From the NCBI RefSeq assembly GCF_002310495.1, contig NZ_CP023344.1, positions 310,001-374,000 of the forward strand: 64,000 nucleotides of DNA, written 5' to 3'. Position numbers and translations under genes: made by a program. Shown one piece after another: positions 17,459 to 25,402 of this stretch (position 1 is the stretch's first letter; every line of letters starts with the position of its first letter). Under the pieces are notes generated by a model. It did not search any database. It was not told the DNA's origin and worked only from the letters and a program-made list of their open reading frames with translations. This DNA is from Nibricoccus aquaticus (GTDB lineage Bacteria; Verrucomicrobiota; Verrucomicrobiia; Opitutales; Opitutaceae).

Positions 17459-17877
17459 GACTGGAAGTGAAGAGATGCCTGCGTGCTTTCGCGGGTTGTC
17501 TGAGTGAGTTTCGATAACTGCGCTCCCTATCTCATGATGCGTGCCAGCGACTGCCCTGCGCGCGTTCTCAGAGGAGAACTCACATCAAAAAGCTTTTCCC
17601 TCCTTACGGACGCTGCGCTTTGCAGCCCGCGCAAAACACCCGCCCGGGCGGAATGCACTCAGGCAAACTCTCACGAGTTCTCGCTGTAGGCGGTGCCCTC
17701 ACCCCGCACAACCTTCATCCGCTTTTGTCCTTCAGACACCACGCCACGCTACGCACGTTCGGCTGCGCGCAGCCTCCAGCCCAACAAAAAGCCCGCGAGC
17801 ATCACTCGCGGGCTTGCATCAAAAAGATCGGCTTAAGTTTCCGTCAGACGCTCACGCGCCTTCACCCATGTCGCCGC
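17459..17877. other. 419-bp gap with one terminator
   Basis: It lies between the start of the leftward glycosyltransferase gene and the end of the leftward NtrC-type gene. It holds the terminator at 17786-17815 and must hold the promoter of the glycosyltransferase operon. The leader next to 17458 is pyrimidine rich on the coding strand. No gene or RNA could be supported. Confidence 0.5.
17786..17815 (-). terminator. Terminator of the NtrC-type regulator
   Basis: Read leftward, AAGCCCGCGAG (17805-17815) pairs with CTCGCGGGCTT (17789-17799) around a five-base loop and is followed by a run of T. It lies 62 bases past the stop of the response regulator. Confidence 0.9.
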
Positions 17878-19254
17878 TCACGCCTCGACTCGTTTCGACG
17901 TGTCGATCGTCGTCGTCACCATACCCAGGCGCTTGCGCTTCCGATACAGTGTCGCGATGTCGATACCCATGATCTTCGCCGCCTGATCGAGACTATCGAC
18001 CTTCGCGACCACGCGCCGGATGTGCTCTTCCTCGAGGCGGTCGATCGTCACAAAATGCCCCGGCCGCACCGCCGATGACTCCTCGCTCTTCGAGGTGAAT
18101 TCCTCCGGCAGATCAGCGGGCTCAATTTCCTCGCCCGACGAAAGAATCACCGCGCGCTCCACAACATTGCGCAGCTCACGGAGATTTCCCGGCCACGTAT
18201 AATCCGCCAGCGCGAGCGCCGCTTCGCGCGAAAACTTCAACTTCGGCTGCCCTTTCGCTGCGGCGAAAAACTTCAGATAATTTTCCATCAACACCGGCAT
18301 ATCTCCGGGACGATCCACGAGTGCGGGCATCTCCACGCCGATCACCTTAAGTCGGTAAAACAGATCTTCGCGGAAACGTCCCTCAGCGACTTCCTTCGCG
18401 AGATCGCGGTTGGTCGCCGCGATGAGCCGCACATTCGCCTTCCGCGTACGCGTGTCGCCCACGCGCTCGTATTCACGATCCTGCAACAAGCGCAGCAGCT
18501 TCGGCTGGATCTCCAGCGGCACCTCTCCGATTTCATCGAGGAAGAGCGTGCCTCCATCCGCCGTCGCGACTTTGCCCCAAGTATCTTTGAGCGCGCCCGT
18601 GAACGATCCTTTCACGTGACCGAAGAGTTCACTCTCGAGCAGCTCCTTGGAAAGACTCGGGCAGTTGATCGTCACGAACGGCTTGTCCGCGCGGGCACTG
18701 CGTTCGTGAACCGAGCGCGCCAGCACCGTCTTGCCCGTGCCGCTTGGCCCGAGGATGAGCACCGTCGCCTCCGACGGCGCCGCACGAAACGCCATGTCGA
18801 ACGCCTTCTTCATCGCGGGCTCATTCGACTCTAGCAGCAACGCCGGTTGATTCGACGCCACGCGGCCTTCGAGCTCGCGCACCTTTGTCGTCAACTTCCG
18901 CTGCTGCTCCAGCTTCGCCAGCTTCTGTTTAATGTCCTCCGGGATAAAAGGCTTTTGGATGTAATCATGCGCCCCGCGCCGCATCGCCTCGACCGCCGCC
19001 TCGACCGATGTCTGCGCCGTAAAAACGATCACCGGAATCTCCACTCCGAGTTCGGGCAGCTTCGGCAAAAAATCCAACCCGCTCTCCGGTCCGAGCATCA
19101 CATCGAGAAACATCGCATGGATCGGCTCCTCCTCGAGGATGCGCTCGGCCTGCTTGGTGTTGTTGGCGATGAACGTCTCATGCCCCATCGCGCGCAACGC
19201 ATACGAGGTGGATTTCTGGACGCTCACTTGGTCATCGACGATGAGGATGTTCAT
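17878..19254 (-). CDS. NtrC-family sigma-54-dependent response regulator
   Basis: 458 residues from the ATG at 19254; the longer frame to 19347 adds 31 residues that are not receiver-like. The receiver (1-120) begins [11 protein letters not shown] with phosphoacceptor D51. The AAA+ domain has Walker [18 protein letters not shown] in place of the usual GAFTGA loop, and Walker [13 protein letters not shown] Fis-type helix-turn-helix closes the protein ([20 protein letters not shown]). It activates RNA polymerase with sigma-54. No sensor kinase is adjacent, so its partner is encoded elsewhere. The A-to-S change in the loop is common in this family and should remain active. Confidence 0.95.
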   Translation of the reverse strand: MNILIVDDQVSVQKSTSYALRAMGHETFIANNTKQAERILEEEPIHAMFLDVMLGPESGLDFLPKLPELGVEIPVIVFTAQTSVEAAVEAMRRGAHDYIQKPFIPEDIKQKLAKLEQQRKLTTKVRELEGRVASNQPALLLESNEPAMKKAFDMAFRAAPSEATVLILGPSGTGKTVLARSVHERSARADKPFVTINCPSLSKELLESELFGHVKGSFTGALKDTWGKVATADGGTLFLDEIGEVPLEIQPKLLRLLQDREYERVGDTRTRKANVRLIAATNRDLAKEVAEGRFREDLFYRLKVIGVEMPALVDRPGDMPVLMENYLKFFAAAKGQPKLKFSREAALALADYTWPGNLRELRNVVERAVILSSGEEIEPADLPEEFTSKSEESSAVRPGHFVTIDRLEEEHIRRVVAKVDSLDQAAKIMGIDIATLYRKRKRLGMVTTTIDTSKRVEA

Positions 19255-19529
19255 AAGGGTTCGGGTATTGTGAGCCTGATAACGCGAAGTTCGTGCCGCG
19301 CTCCGGCAACTCACGGCAAATTGCATTTGGCGCAAGCCTTCATCCAAGAAAAATTCCCCCGATAAATTTTCTGCCCAATGACTTAGGAAAGATCACTCAC
19401 GCAAAAAAATCTTAAAGCCCGTTCCTCCCTTCCTTCATCCACTCACTCCATTAACTGCATGTTGCAGTCCCGATTTCCGACCCGTGCTGCAAAACGCCTT
19501 AGCCGTAATCCTGCCGTTTCCGCACCCAC

Positions 19530-21767
19530 TCACGTCATGTTCATCGGGTCGACATCGAGCACCTGCGTCACGTCGTCCGGCCACGTGAAATCCGCGCGCA
19601 GCTTCGTCAGCTCCGCCACCACCTTCGTCACCTGCGCCGTGAAGTACCATAGCTGCCACCGGTACTCATCCTTGATCTTCTCGATCGGCGACGGCGACGG
19701 CCCGCGCAACTCAACCTTGTCGCCGAGCGCCGCCTCCACGCGTTTCGCCCACTGCTCCGCGAAAAATTGCAGCTTCTCCGGATTCGGCCCGCGAAACCCG
19801 TGATGGATCAGATGCCGGTAAGGCGGATACCTGAAATCTTTCCGCATCTTCAACTCGCTCGCCGCGAACCCCGCGAAGTCCGCCTGCCGCGAAAACTGGA
19901 TCGCCTCCGCCTGCGGCGTGAACGTCTGCACCACCACTTCGCCCGCGCGATCGCCCCGTCCCGCCCGTCCCGCCACCTGCACGAGCAACTGAAACGTCCG
20001 CTCGTTCGCCCGAAAATCCGGGATGTGCATCGAGATGTCCGCGTCGATCAAGCCGACCAATGTCACATTAGGAAAATCCAGTCCCTTCCCGATCATCTGC
20101 GTGCCTACAAGCACATCGATTTTCCCCGCGCGAAAATCCCCCAGCACCTGCCGGAACAGATGCTTCTTCGACATCGTGTCGGCATCCATGCGCTCGATAC
20201 GCGCGCGCGGCACCACCCGCCGCACCGCTTCCTCCACGCGCTGCGTGCCCAGCCCGCGCCAGCGGATTTTCACCGACCGGCACTTCGGACACGACATCGG
20301 CGCCGGCCGCTCCGCTCCGCACAAATGACACCGCAGCCGCTCATCGCTGCGGTGGTACGTCATCGTGATGCTGCAATGCTCGCACTCCTCCACATGCCCG
20401 CAATCCGTACACATCATCGACGACGAGTAACCGCGCCGGTTGATGAATAAAATCGTCTGCTCCCGCTTCTCGAAACGGCTCTGCATCGCGTTCACGAGCT
20501 TGCGCGAGAGCGTCGTCATCCCACGCGAGTTCATGATCTCGATCTTCATATCGACGACATTGATGTGCGGCAGCTTCCGGTCATCCACGCGCTGCGTGAG
20601 CTGAAGCAGTTGATACTTCCCCGCCTCTGCATTCGCGAACGACTCCAGCGACGGCGTCGCCGATCCCAGCACGCACAACGCCCCCGCCAGCTTCGCGCGC
20701 ATTACCGCCACATCCCGCCCGTGATAACGCGGCGTCTCGTCCTGCTTGTACGCCGGCTCGTGCTCTTCATCGACCACGACTAGTCGCAAATTTTGCACCG
20801 GCGCAAAAATCGCCGAACGCGCGCCCACCACCACGCGAGCCTCGCCCGACGCCAGCGCGTGCCACCCGTCGATCCGCTCGCCTTCGCTCAGATGACTGTG
20901 CCACACGACCGTCTTCTGCCCCGGTGCGATCGCCTCCAATCGCCCGCGCAACCGCGCCACCGTCTGCGGCGTCAGCGCCACTTCCGGCACGAGAAAAATC
21001 ACCCCGCCTCCCGCCGCGAGCGCATCGTGCACAGCGTGCAGATATACCTCCGTCTTCCCCGAGCCCGTGACGCCGTGCAGCAACGTCACGCCAAATTTAT
21101 CCGCCTTCAAACTCGCCGCCAGCGCCTCGCCCGCCGCGCGTTGCTGCGGATTCAGCAACGGGGGCATCGCCGCCACCACTTCGCCGCTCCCCCACTCGTC
21201 CGCATACGCCACGCGCTCCACCCGCCGCGCTTCCTCGCGCAGCACCCCGCGCTTCACCAGCGCCGCCACCACCGCCGCCGTGAGATCGAGCCGCGTGAGC
21301 ACCAGCGATTTTTTCACCGGCTTAAACTGCTGCACCATGAACCGGTACAACTTAGCCTGCTGCGGCGCCCGCTTCGTCAGTTTCTCCAGCTCCGCCTCCG
21401 GCAACTTCTCCGCCATCACGAGCATTTTCTCGATCTTCAGCCCCGCGTCATTGCGCACCGCCGCCGGCAACATCGTCTCGATGATCGTATCGATTCCACA
21501 CGCGTAATACGCCGCCATCCACTTCGCCAGACTCAGCAAATCCGGCGTCAACGCCGGAAACGGCTGCACCAGCTGCGCCACGTTTTTTAGTTTCTCGACC
21601 GGAAAATCCTTCGGCGCGCCGATCTCGCCCACGATCCCCAGATGCAGCCGGTTCACGATCGGCACGCGTACCAACGATCCAACGACCACTGCCGCGCCGA
21701 GCGACTCCGGCACCCGGTAGTGCAGGACTTTATCGAACCCAGCGAGAGGATGAACACCGACGTACAT
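19530..21767 (-). CDS. priA: Primosomal replication restart helicase PriA
   Basis: 745 residues from the ATG at 21767 (MYVGVHPLAG); upstream in-frame codons to 21818 do not resemble PriA. The N-terminal DNA-binding domain has YRVPESLGAAVVVGSLVRVP. The helicase has Walker A GVTGSGKTEVYLHAV, DEEH, and motif VVGARSAIF. A cysteine-rich zinc region (CTDCGHVEECEHC, then CHLCG and CPKC) sits between the two motor halves. It reloads the replisome at stalled forks. The gene is divergent from the Fur-family gene across 120 bases. Confidence 0.96.
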   Translation of the reverse strand: MYVGVHPLAGFDKVLHYRVPESLGAAVVVGSLVRVPIVNRLHLGIVGEIGAPKDFPVEKLKNVAQLVQPFPALTPDLLSLAKWMAAYYACGIDTIIETMLPAAVRNDAGLKIEKMLVMAEKLPEAELEKLTKRAPQQAKLYRFMVQQFKPVKKSLVLTRLDLTAAVVAALVKRGVLREEARRVERVAYADEWGSGEVVAAMPPLLNPQQRAAGEALAASLKADKFGVTLLHGVTGSGKTEVYLHAVHDALAAGGGVIFLVPEVALTPQTVARLRGRLEAIAPGQKTVVWHSHLSEGERIDGWHALASGEARVVVGARSAIFAPVQNLRLVVVDEEHEPAYKQDETPRYHGRDVAVMRAKLAGALCVLGSATPSLESFANAEAGKYQLLQLTQRVDDRKLPHINVVDMKIEIMNSRGMTTLSRKLVNAMQSRFEKREQTILFINRRGYSSSMMCTDCGHVEECEHCSITMTYHRSDERLRCHLCGAERPAPMSCPKCRSVKIRWRGLGTQRVEEAVRRVVPRARIERMDADTMSKKHLFRQVLGDFRAGKIDVLVGTQMIGKGLDFPNVTLVGLIDADISMHIPDFRANERTFQLLVQVAGRAGRGDRAGEVVVQTFTPQAEAIQFSRQADFAGFAASELKMRKDFRYPPYRHLIHHGFRGPNPEKLQFFAEQWAKRVEAALGDKVELRGPSPSPIEKIKDEYRWQLWYFTAQVTKVVAELTKLRADFTWPDDVTQVLDVDPMNMT

Positions 21768-21887
21768 ATCGCGAAAAGACCGGCGATGACGCCGCCCACT
21801 CATCCCCGACGCAAGCACGCCGACACCTCACTTTTCGCATTCCTCCCCATTCTTGACAGACACCACCGCCAACTTGAACGTCCCAGC
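21768..21887. promoter_or_regulatory. Divergent promoter region of priA and the Fur-family gene
   Basis: 120 bases between two divergent starts. A perfect TTGACA hexamer occurs at 21853-21858 pointing toward the Fur-family gene, but the position of the matching -10 has only GAACGT, so the promoter is unproven. No clear Fur-box palindrome was seen. Confidence 0.35.
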
Positions 21888-22349
21888 GTGAGCAACGAAG
21901 CCGCCCGCGATAAATTCCAAAACTACCTCGCCAAAAAAGGTCTTCGCGTCACCGAGCAACGTCTCGCGATCTTCGAAGCCGCCTTCGGCCAGAAAGAGCA
22001 CTTCACCGCCGAGGAACTCCTCGACCACGCCCGCGCCATCGACGACTCCGTCTCCCGCGCCACCGTTTACCGCACGCTTCCGATCATGGTCGAAGCCTCG
22101 CTCGTCCGCGAAGTCGATATCGGCAAAAACCTGAAGTACTACCTCCCCAACGCCGAAAACAATCCTCAGGTCGCCCAGGTCATCTGCATGGATTGCGACA
22201 AGATCTTCGAAATCGCCGCCCCCTTCATGGAATGGTACGGCAACTCCGTCTCCACCAAACTCGGCCTCACCCCCGTCACGCAACGTCTCCAGGTGAACGC
22301 GCACTGCAACGCGCTCAAGCAAACCGGCACCTGCAAAAACCGCAGCTGA
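21888..22349 (+). CDS. Fur-family regulator with atypical metal ligands
   Basis: 153 residues from a GTG at 21888. The winged helix is standard: GLRVTEQRLAIFEAAF, HFTAEELLDHA with His38, and the recognition helix VSRATVYRTLPIMVEA. The dimerisation domain is unusual. The expected His-His-Asp-His stretch before the first cysteine pair reads NNPQVAQV, so regulatory-site histidines are missing. Cys100 and Cys103 (CMDC) are kept, but the second structural pair is Cys140 and Cys149 with eight residues between, not CxxC. It may bind metal differently or respond to another signal. Zur, Fur or PerR identity cannot be assigned. Confidence 0.85.
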   Translation: MSNEAARDKFQNYLAKKGLRVTEQRLAIFEAAFGQKEHFTAEELLDHARAIDDSVSRATVYRTLPIMVEASLVREVDIGKNLKYYLPNAENNPQVAQVICMDCDKIFEIAAPFMEWYGNSVSTKLGLTPVTQRLQVNAHCNALKQTGTCKNRS

Positions 22350-22370
22350 CCGCCGCAGCCTCTCGCCTCG

Positions 22371-22739
22371 ATGGGAAAAAAATCCGATCCCGCCTTCGAA
22401 ATCGCCTTCTTCGAATCGGTCCTCCGCCGCGACCCGACCTACGCCGACGTCATCGAAATCCTAGGCGGCCTCTACACAAAAACCGGCCGCATCGAGGACG
22501 GCCTGAAAATGGACCGCAAACTCGTCCGCCTCCTCCCCAAAAATGCGACCGCCCACTACAACCTCGCGTGCAGCCTCGCCCTCTGCAAACGCAAGACCGA
22601 CGCCCTTCGCTCCCTCAAAGACGCCATCGCCCTCGGCTACGACGACCTCGACTGGATGTCGCAAGACCCCGACCTCGAAATCCTGAAAGCCGACCCCGCT
22701 TTCAAAAAACTCCTCGGCCAGCTCAAACCCCAGAGCTGA
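22371..22739 (+). CDS. Small TPR-repeat protein
   Basis: 122 residues, all helical, with about two TPR units: FEIAFFESVLRRDPTYADV, ILGGLYTKTGRIEDGLKMD, and NATAHYNLACSLALCKRKTD. The end, ILKADPAFKKLLGQL, is common in short TPR proteins of Verrucomicrobiota and Planctomycetota. No signal peptide, so it is cytoplasmic and probably a protein-interaction adaptor. It follows the Fur-family gene by 21 bases and is likely cotranscribed. No partner can be named. Confidence 0.8.
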   Translation: MGKKSDPAFEIAFFESVLRRDPTYADVIEILGGLYTKTGRIEDGLKMDRKLVRLLPKNATAHYNLACSLALCKRKTDALRSLKDAIALGYDDLDWMSQDPDLEILKADPAFKKLLGQLKPQS

Positions 22740-22752
22740 AGAGATCGGGTAG

Positions 22753-22772
22753 CCGCGTCATTTAAGACGCGG
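22753..22772. repeat. Intergenic hairpin
   Basis: CCGCGTC (22753-22759) and GACGCGG (22766-22772) pair around the six-base loop ATTTAA between the TPR gene and nadA. There is no T run, so it is not an ordinary terminator. It resembles other small GC-rich hairpins in the window. Confidence 0.55.
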
Positions 22773-22817
22773 AGTTCGCGACGTCCATTCACACCCCAGA
22801 GTTGCCAGCTCCGCCCC

Positions 22818-22843
22818 ACTGGTCATTGGTCACTGGTCATTTT
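22818..22843. repeat. Triplicated TGGTCA word before nadA
   Basis: Three head-to-tail copies of TGGTCA(T/C) lie just upstream of nadA. A related CATTGGTCATT occurs at 29252-29262. The function is unknown. Confidence 0.5.
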
Positions 22844-22858
22844 CCTCCATTTCTAAAA

Positions 22859-23839
22859 ATGCCCGTCCTCGACTACGAGCCACACGTCCTCGCCCCCCGC
22901 ACCGCCGCACCCGCGCTGACGCCCATCCAGCAGGAAATCCTCGCCCTCAAACGCGAACGCAACGCCGTCATCCTCGCGCACAACTACCAGATCGAGGCCA
23001 TCCAGCAGGTCGCCGATTACGTCGGCGATTCCCTCGGCCTCGCCTATCAGGCCCAAGCCTCCAAAGCCGACGCCATCCTCTTCTGCGGCGTCCACTTCAT
23101 GGCCGAGACAGCCAAAATCGTTAACCCCACGCGCACCGTCCTTCTCCCCGATCTTGACGCCGGCTGCTCCCTCTCCGACTCCTGCCCCGCCGACCGCCTC
23201 GCCGCCTACAAAGCCGCGAATCCCAACGTGTACGTCGTCGCCTACATCAACTGCTCCGCCGCCGTGAAGGCCCTCTGCGACGTCATCTGCACCAGCGGCA
23301 ACGCCGTCAAAATCGTCAACCAGATACCCGCCGACCGCGAAATCCTCTTCGTCCCCGACCAAAACCTCGGCCAGTGGGTCGCGCAAAAAACCGGCCGCAA
23401 GATGCGCCTCTGGCCCGGCTCCTGTTACGCCCACGTCCAGTTCACCGTGAAGGCGCTCGAAAAAGTCCGCGCCAAATTTCCCCACGCCCCCGTCGTCGCG
23501 CATCCCGAATGCGTCCAAGCCGTCCGCGACCTCGCCGACGAAGTCTGCTCCACCGAGCTCATGGTGAAATTCGCCAAGGAACAGACCGCGAAAGAAATCA
23601 TCGTCATCACCGAGTCCGGCATGTTGCACCGCCTCCAGCGCGAGGTCCCCGACAAAACCTTCATCGCCGGCCCGACCGACACCTGCGCCTGCAACGACTG
23701 CCGCTTCATGAAAATGAACACGATCGAGAAAGTCCGCGACGCGCTCAAAAACATGACCCCGCAGATTGAGCTCCCCGCCGACATCCGCTCCGCCGCGTTG
23801 ATCCCCCTCCAACGCATGTTGGACTGGAGCAAACGCTGA
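22859..23839 (+). CDS. nadA: Quinolinate synthase
   Basis: 326 residues from the ATG at 22859; the frame is open to 22802 but the extra residues come from the repeat-containing leader. It has the NadA start ILALKRERNAVILAHNYQ and VGDSLGLA, and the cysteines expected to hold the [4Fe-4S] cluster around GCSLSDSC, CYAHVQF and TDTCACNDC. It condenses iminoaspartate with dihydroxyacetone phosphate in de novo NAD synthesis. nadB and nadC are not adjacent. The family length and motifs are normal. Confidence 0.96.
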   Translation: MPVLDYEPHVLAPRTAAPALTPIQQEILALKRERNAVILAHNYQIEAIQQVADYVGDSLGLAYQAQASKADAILFCGVHFMAETAKIVNPTRTVLLPDLDAGCSLSDSCPADRLAAYKAANPNVYVVAYINCSAAVKALCDVICTSGNAVKIVNQIPADREILFVPDQNLGQWVAQKTGRKMRLWPGSCYAHVQFTVKALEKVRAKFPHAPVVAHPECVQAVRDLADEVCSTELMVKFAKEQTAKEIIVITESGMLHRLQREVPDKTFIAGPTDTCACNDCRFMKMNTIEKVRDALKNMTPQIELPADIRSAALIPLQRMLDWSKR

Positions 23840-23851
23840 CCCGTCCCCTTC

Positions 23852-23883
23852 CGATGGCGTCGCGACGCCCCAGTCGCGCATAA
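23852..23883. repeat. REP-like hairpin element, copy A
   Basis: CGATGGCGTCGCGACGCCCC followed by AGTCGCGCATAA. The stem is CGCGAC (23861-23866) with GTCGCG (23873-23878) around a six-base loop. It matches the element at 48219-48249 at about 27 of 33 positions, including the flanking CGATGG and TAA. Confidence 0.6.
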
Positions 23884-23941
23884 ACCACCTTCGCCTCCGC
23901 GCCCCCAACCGCGTGGGCAACGCCTCTACGCGGCCGCGACC

Positions 23942-23957
23942 AGGGCCAAACGGCCCT
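23942..23957. repeat. Intergenic hairpin
   Basis: AGGGCC (23942-23947) pairs with GGCCCT (23952-23957) around AAAC. It lies in the 187-bp gap between nadA and the pseudopilin operon, downstream of the element at 23852. There is no T tract. Confidence 0.5.
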
Positions 23958-24026
23958 ACCCGACCCGGGTCCAATGCCCCGCCATCGCCCCTACCGCGAT
24001 CCCGCGTGACCCGCTAGACTGCTCCC

Positions 24027-24710
24027 GTGAATACCACGGAAAGCTCTCCCTCCCGCCCCCGCCAGCACGCACCTTTCACCCGCATCACAGGAGCCCGCCT
24101 ACGACGCGGCCTCTCCCTAGTCGAGGTGATGGTTGCCGCCACGATCTTCACCATCTTCGCCGTATCCGCCACCGGGCTTTTTATTCAGAATCAGCGAGCG
24201 TCGGTTGGGCTTCGCTACCGGACTCAGGTCACTAACACCGCGCTCAACATCCTCGAGCAACTCAGGCTGAAAAATTACAATGAGCTGAAAGCCCTGCGCG
24301 CTGCCGCCCTCCTCGCTCCCACAGGAACACACACCACGACCGTCCTTGTCGGCGATCCACTCTACGTCCCGCCCACGGTCAACCCATACGCATCCCTCAA
24401 CCTGCCTGCCGGACTTCGACCTGAAGAGCTAATCCTCAACGTCCTCGACGGTACCGTCATCAGCATCAATCGAACTAACATCAAACTGCCGATGGAAAGC
24501 GGCCTTAACACCACGAAACTGGATACACGTTACTGGCTTTCGATGAAGTATAACGAGTCACTCAGCACCCCCATCGTTCAGGCCATAGAAATCGCACTCA
24601 TTTACCAATGGAAAATGCCGCAACGCACCAACTGGCAGGAAGGCACCATCCGTCTAGTCGTCATCAACCCTCAGGCAGTGAAAAACGTAGCCTCAGCTGC
24701 GGCCCTTTGA
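24027..24710 (+). CDS. Type IV pilin-like pseudopilin
   Basis: 227 residues from a GTG. A basic leader ends in a prepilin peptidase site, RRG followed by LSLVEVMVAATIFTIFAV, with the conserved Glu at position +5 of the mature protein. One N-terminal helix and a globular domain follow. Prepilin peptidase would cut after Gly and the protein would enter a type IV pilus or type II secretion pseudopilus. It is the first gene of a three-gene set; the next gene overlaps nothing but starts two bases later. No pilus motor genes are in the window, so assembly proteins are elsewhere. Confidence 0.85.
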   Translation: MNTTESSPSRPRQHAPFTRITGARLRRGLSLVEVMVAATIFTIFAVSATGLFIQNQRASVGLRYRTQVTNTALNILEQLRLKNYNELKALRAAALLAPTGTHTTTVLVGDPLYVPPTVNPYASLNLPAGLRPEELILNVLDGTVISINRTNIKLPMESGLNTTKLDTRYWLSMKYNESLSTPIVQAIEIALIYQWKMPQRTNWQEGTIRLVVINPQAVKNVASAAAL

Positions 24711-24712
24711 TT

Positions 24713-25387
24713 ATGAAAACCTTCCCCCTCCGCTCACGCTCCCGCAAACGCGGTTACACACTCACCGAAGTCTTGATTGCCCTGGGCATCAGCGTCGCTC
24801 TCGGTGGCGCCGCCACTTGGTTTATGATGGAAGGCGCCCGCGCCTCACTCAAAGCCACCAATAACTCCGTCAACGATCTCGCGCAATGGAGCATCTTCGT
24901 CGCGATCTCGGTCGATTCCAAAACCGCCAACGGCATGTCCGTTTACTCGACGTTCACGCCAGCCGATATGGCCGACAGCACCAAACGCCTGAACAAGGAT
25001 GGCCGCGGCAACGTCCTCATCCTCACGAAAAGCAGCCAGGACGCCGGCTCGTCCCGCGCCGCCTATGACAAAATCACTGGCTACATTTACAGCCCGACAA
25101 CCAAAAATCTCCGGAAATTTGAATACACCGTCACCGCCGCAGAGAAAGGCGACCTGGCCACCAATGTCCTCCCCGCCACCCTCGAAGAGATCCTCGTCAA
25201 CAATTACACGACCCTCGTTCCTCACATCATCGGCGAAAACCTCACGCCCCCCGTCACAGGATTCGGCGTATTTCTCGTCCGCGAGCGCGGCCACTCCGGC
25301 ATCCTCTCCATCGAAGCAGCTCAGGGCATCGATGCCCGCACCGTGAATAAAAAACTCATCGAAGCCTCCTTCTTCATCCGCGGTTGA
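24713..25387 (+). CDS. Second pseudopilin
   Basis: 224 residues from the ATG at 24713. The leader KTFPLRSRSRKRG precedes the processed motif YTLTEVLIALGISVALGGA, with Gly before and Glu at +5, as in type IV prepilins. The mature part has a single N-terminal helix and a mixed globular domain with no recognised catalytic motif. It begins two bases after the previous pseudopilin gene ends and is followed 15 bases later by the PilX-like giant. The set probably makes a minor-pilin complex. Confidence 0.85.
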   Translation: MKTFPLRSRSRKRGYTLTEVLIALGISVALGGAATWFMMEGARASLKATNNSVNDLAQWSIFVAISVDSKTANGMSVYSTFTPADMADSTKRLNKDGRGNVLILTKSSQDAGSSRAAYDKITGYIYSPTTKNLRKFEYTVTAAEKGDLATNVLPATLEEILVNNYTTLVPHIIGENLTPPVTGFGVFLVRERGHSGILSIEAAQGIDARTVNKKLIEASFFIRG

Positions 25388-25402
25388 TCCGCCTCCTCAA
25401 AC

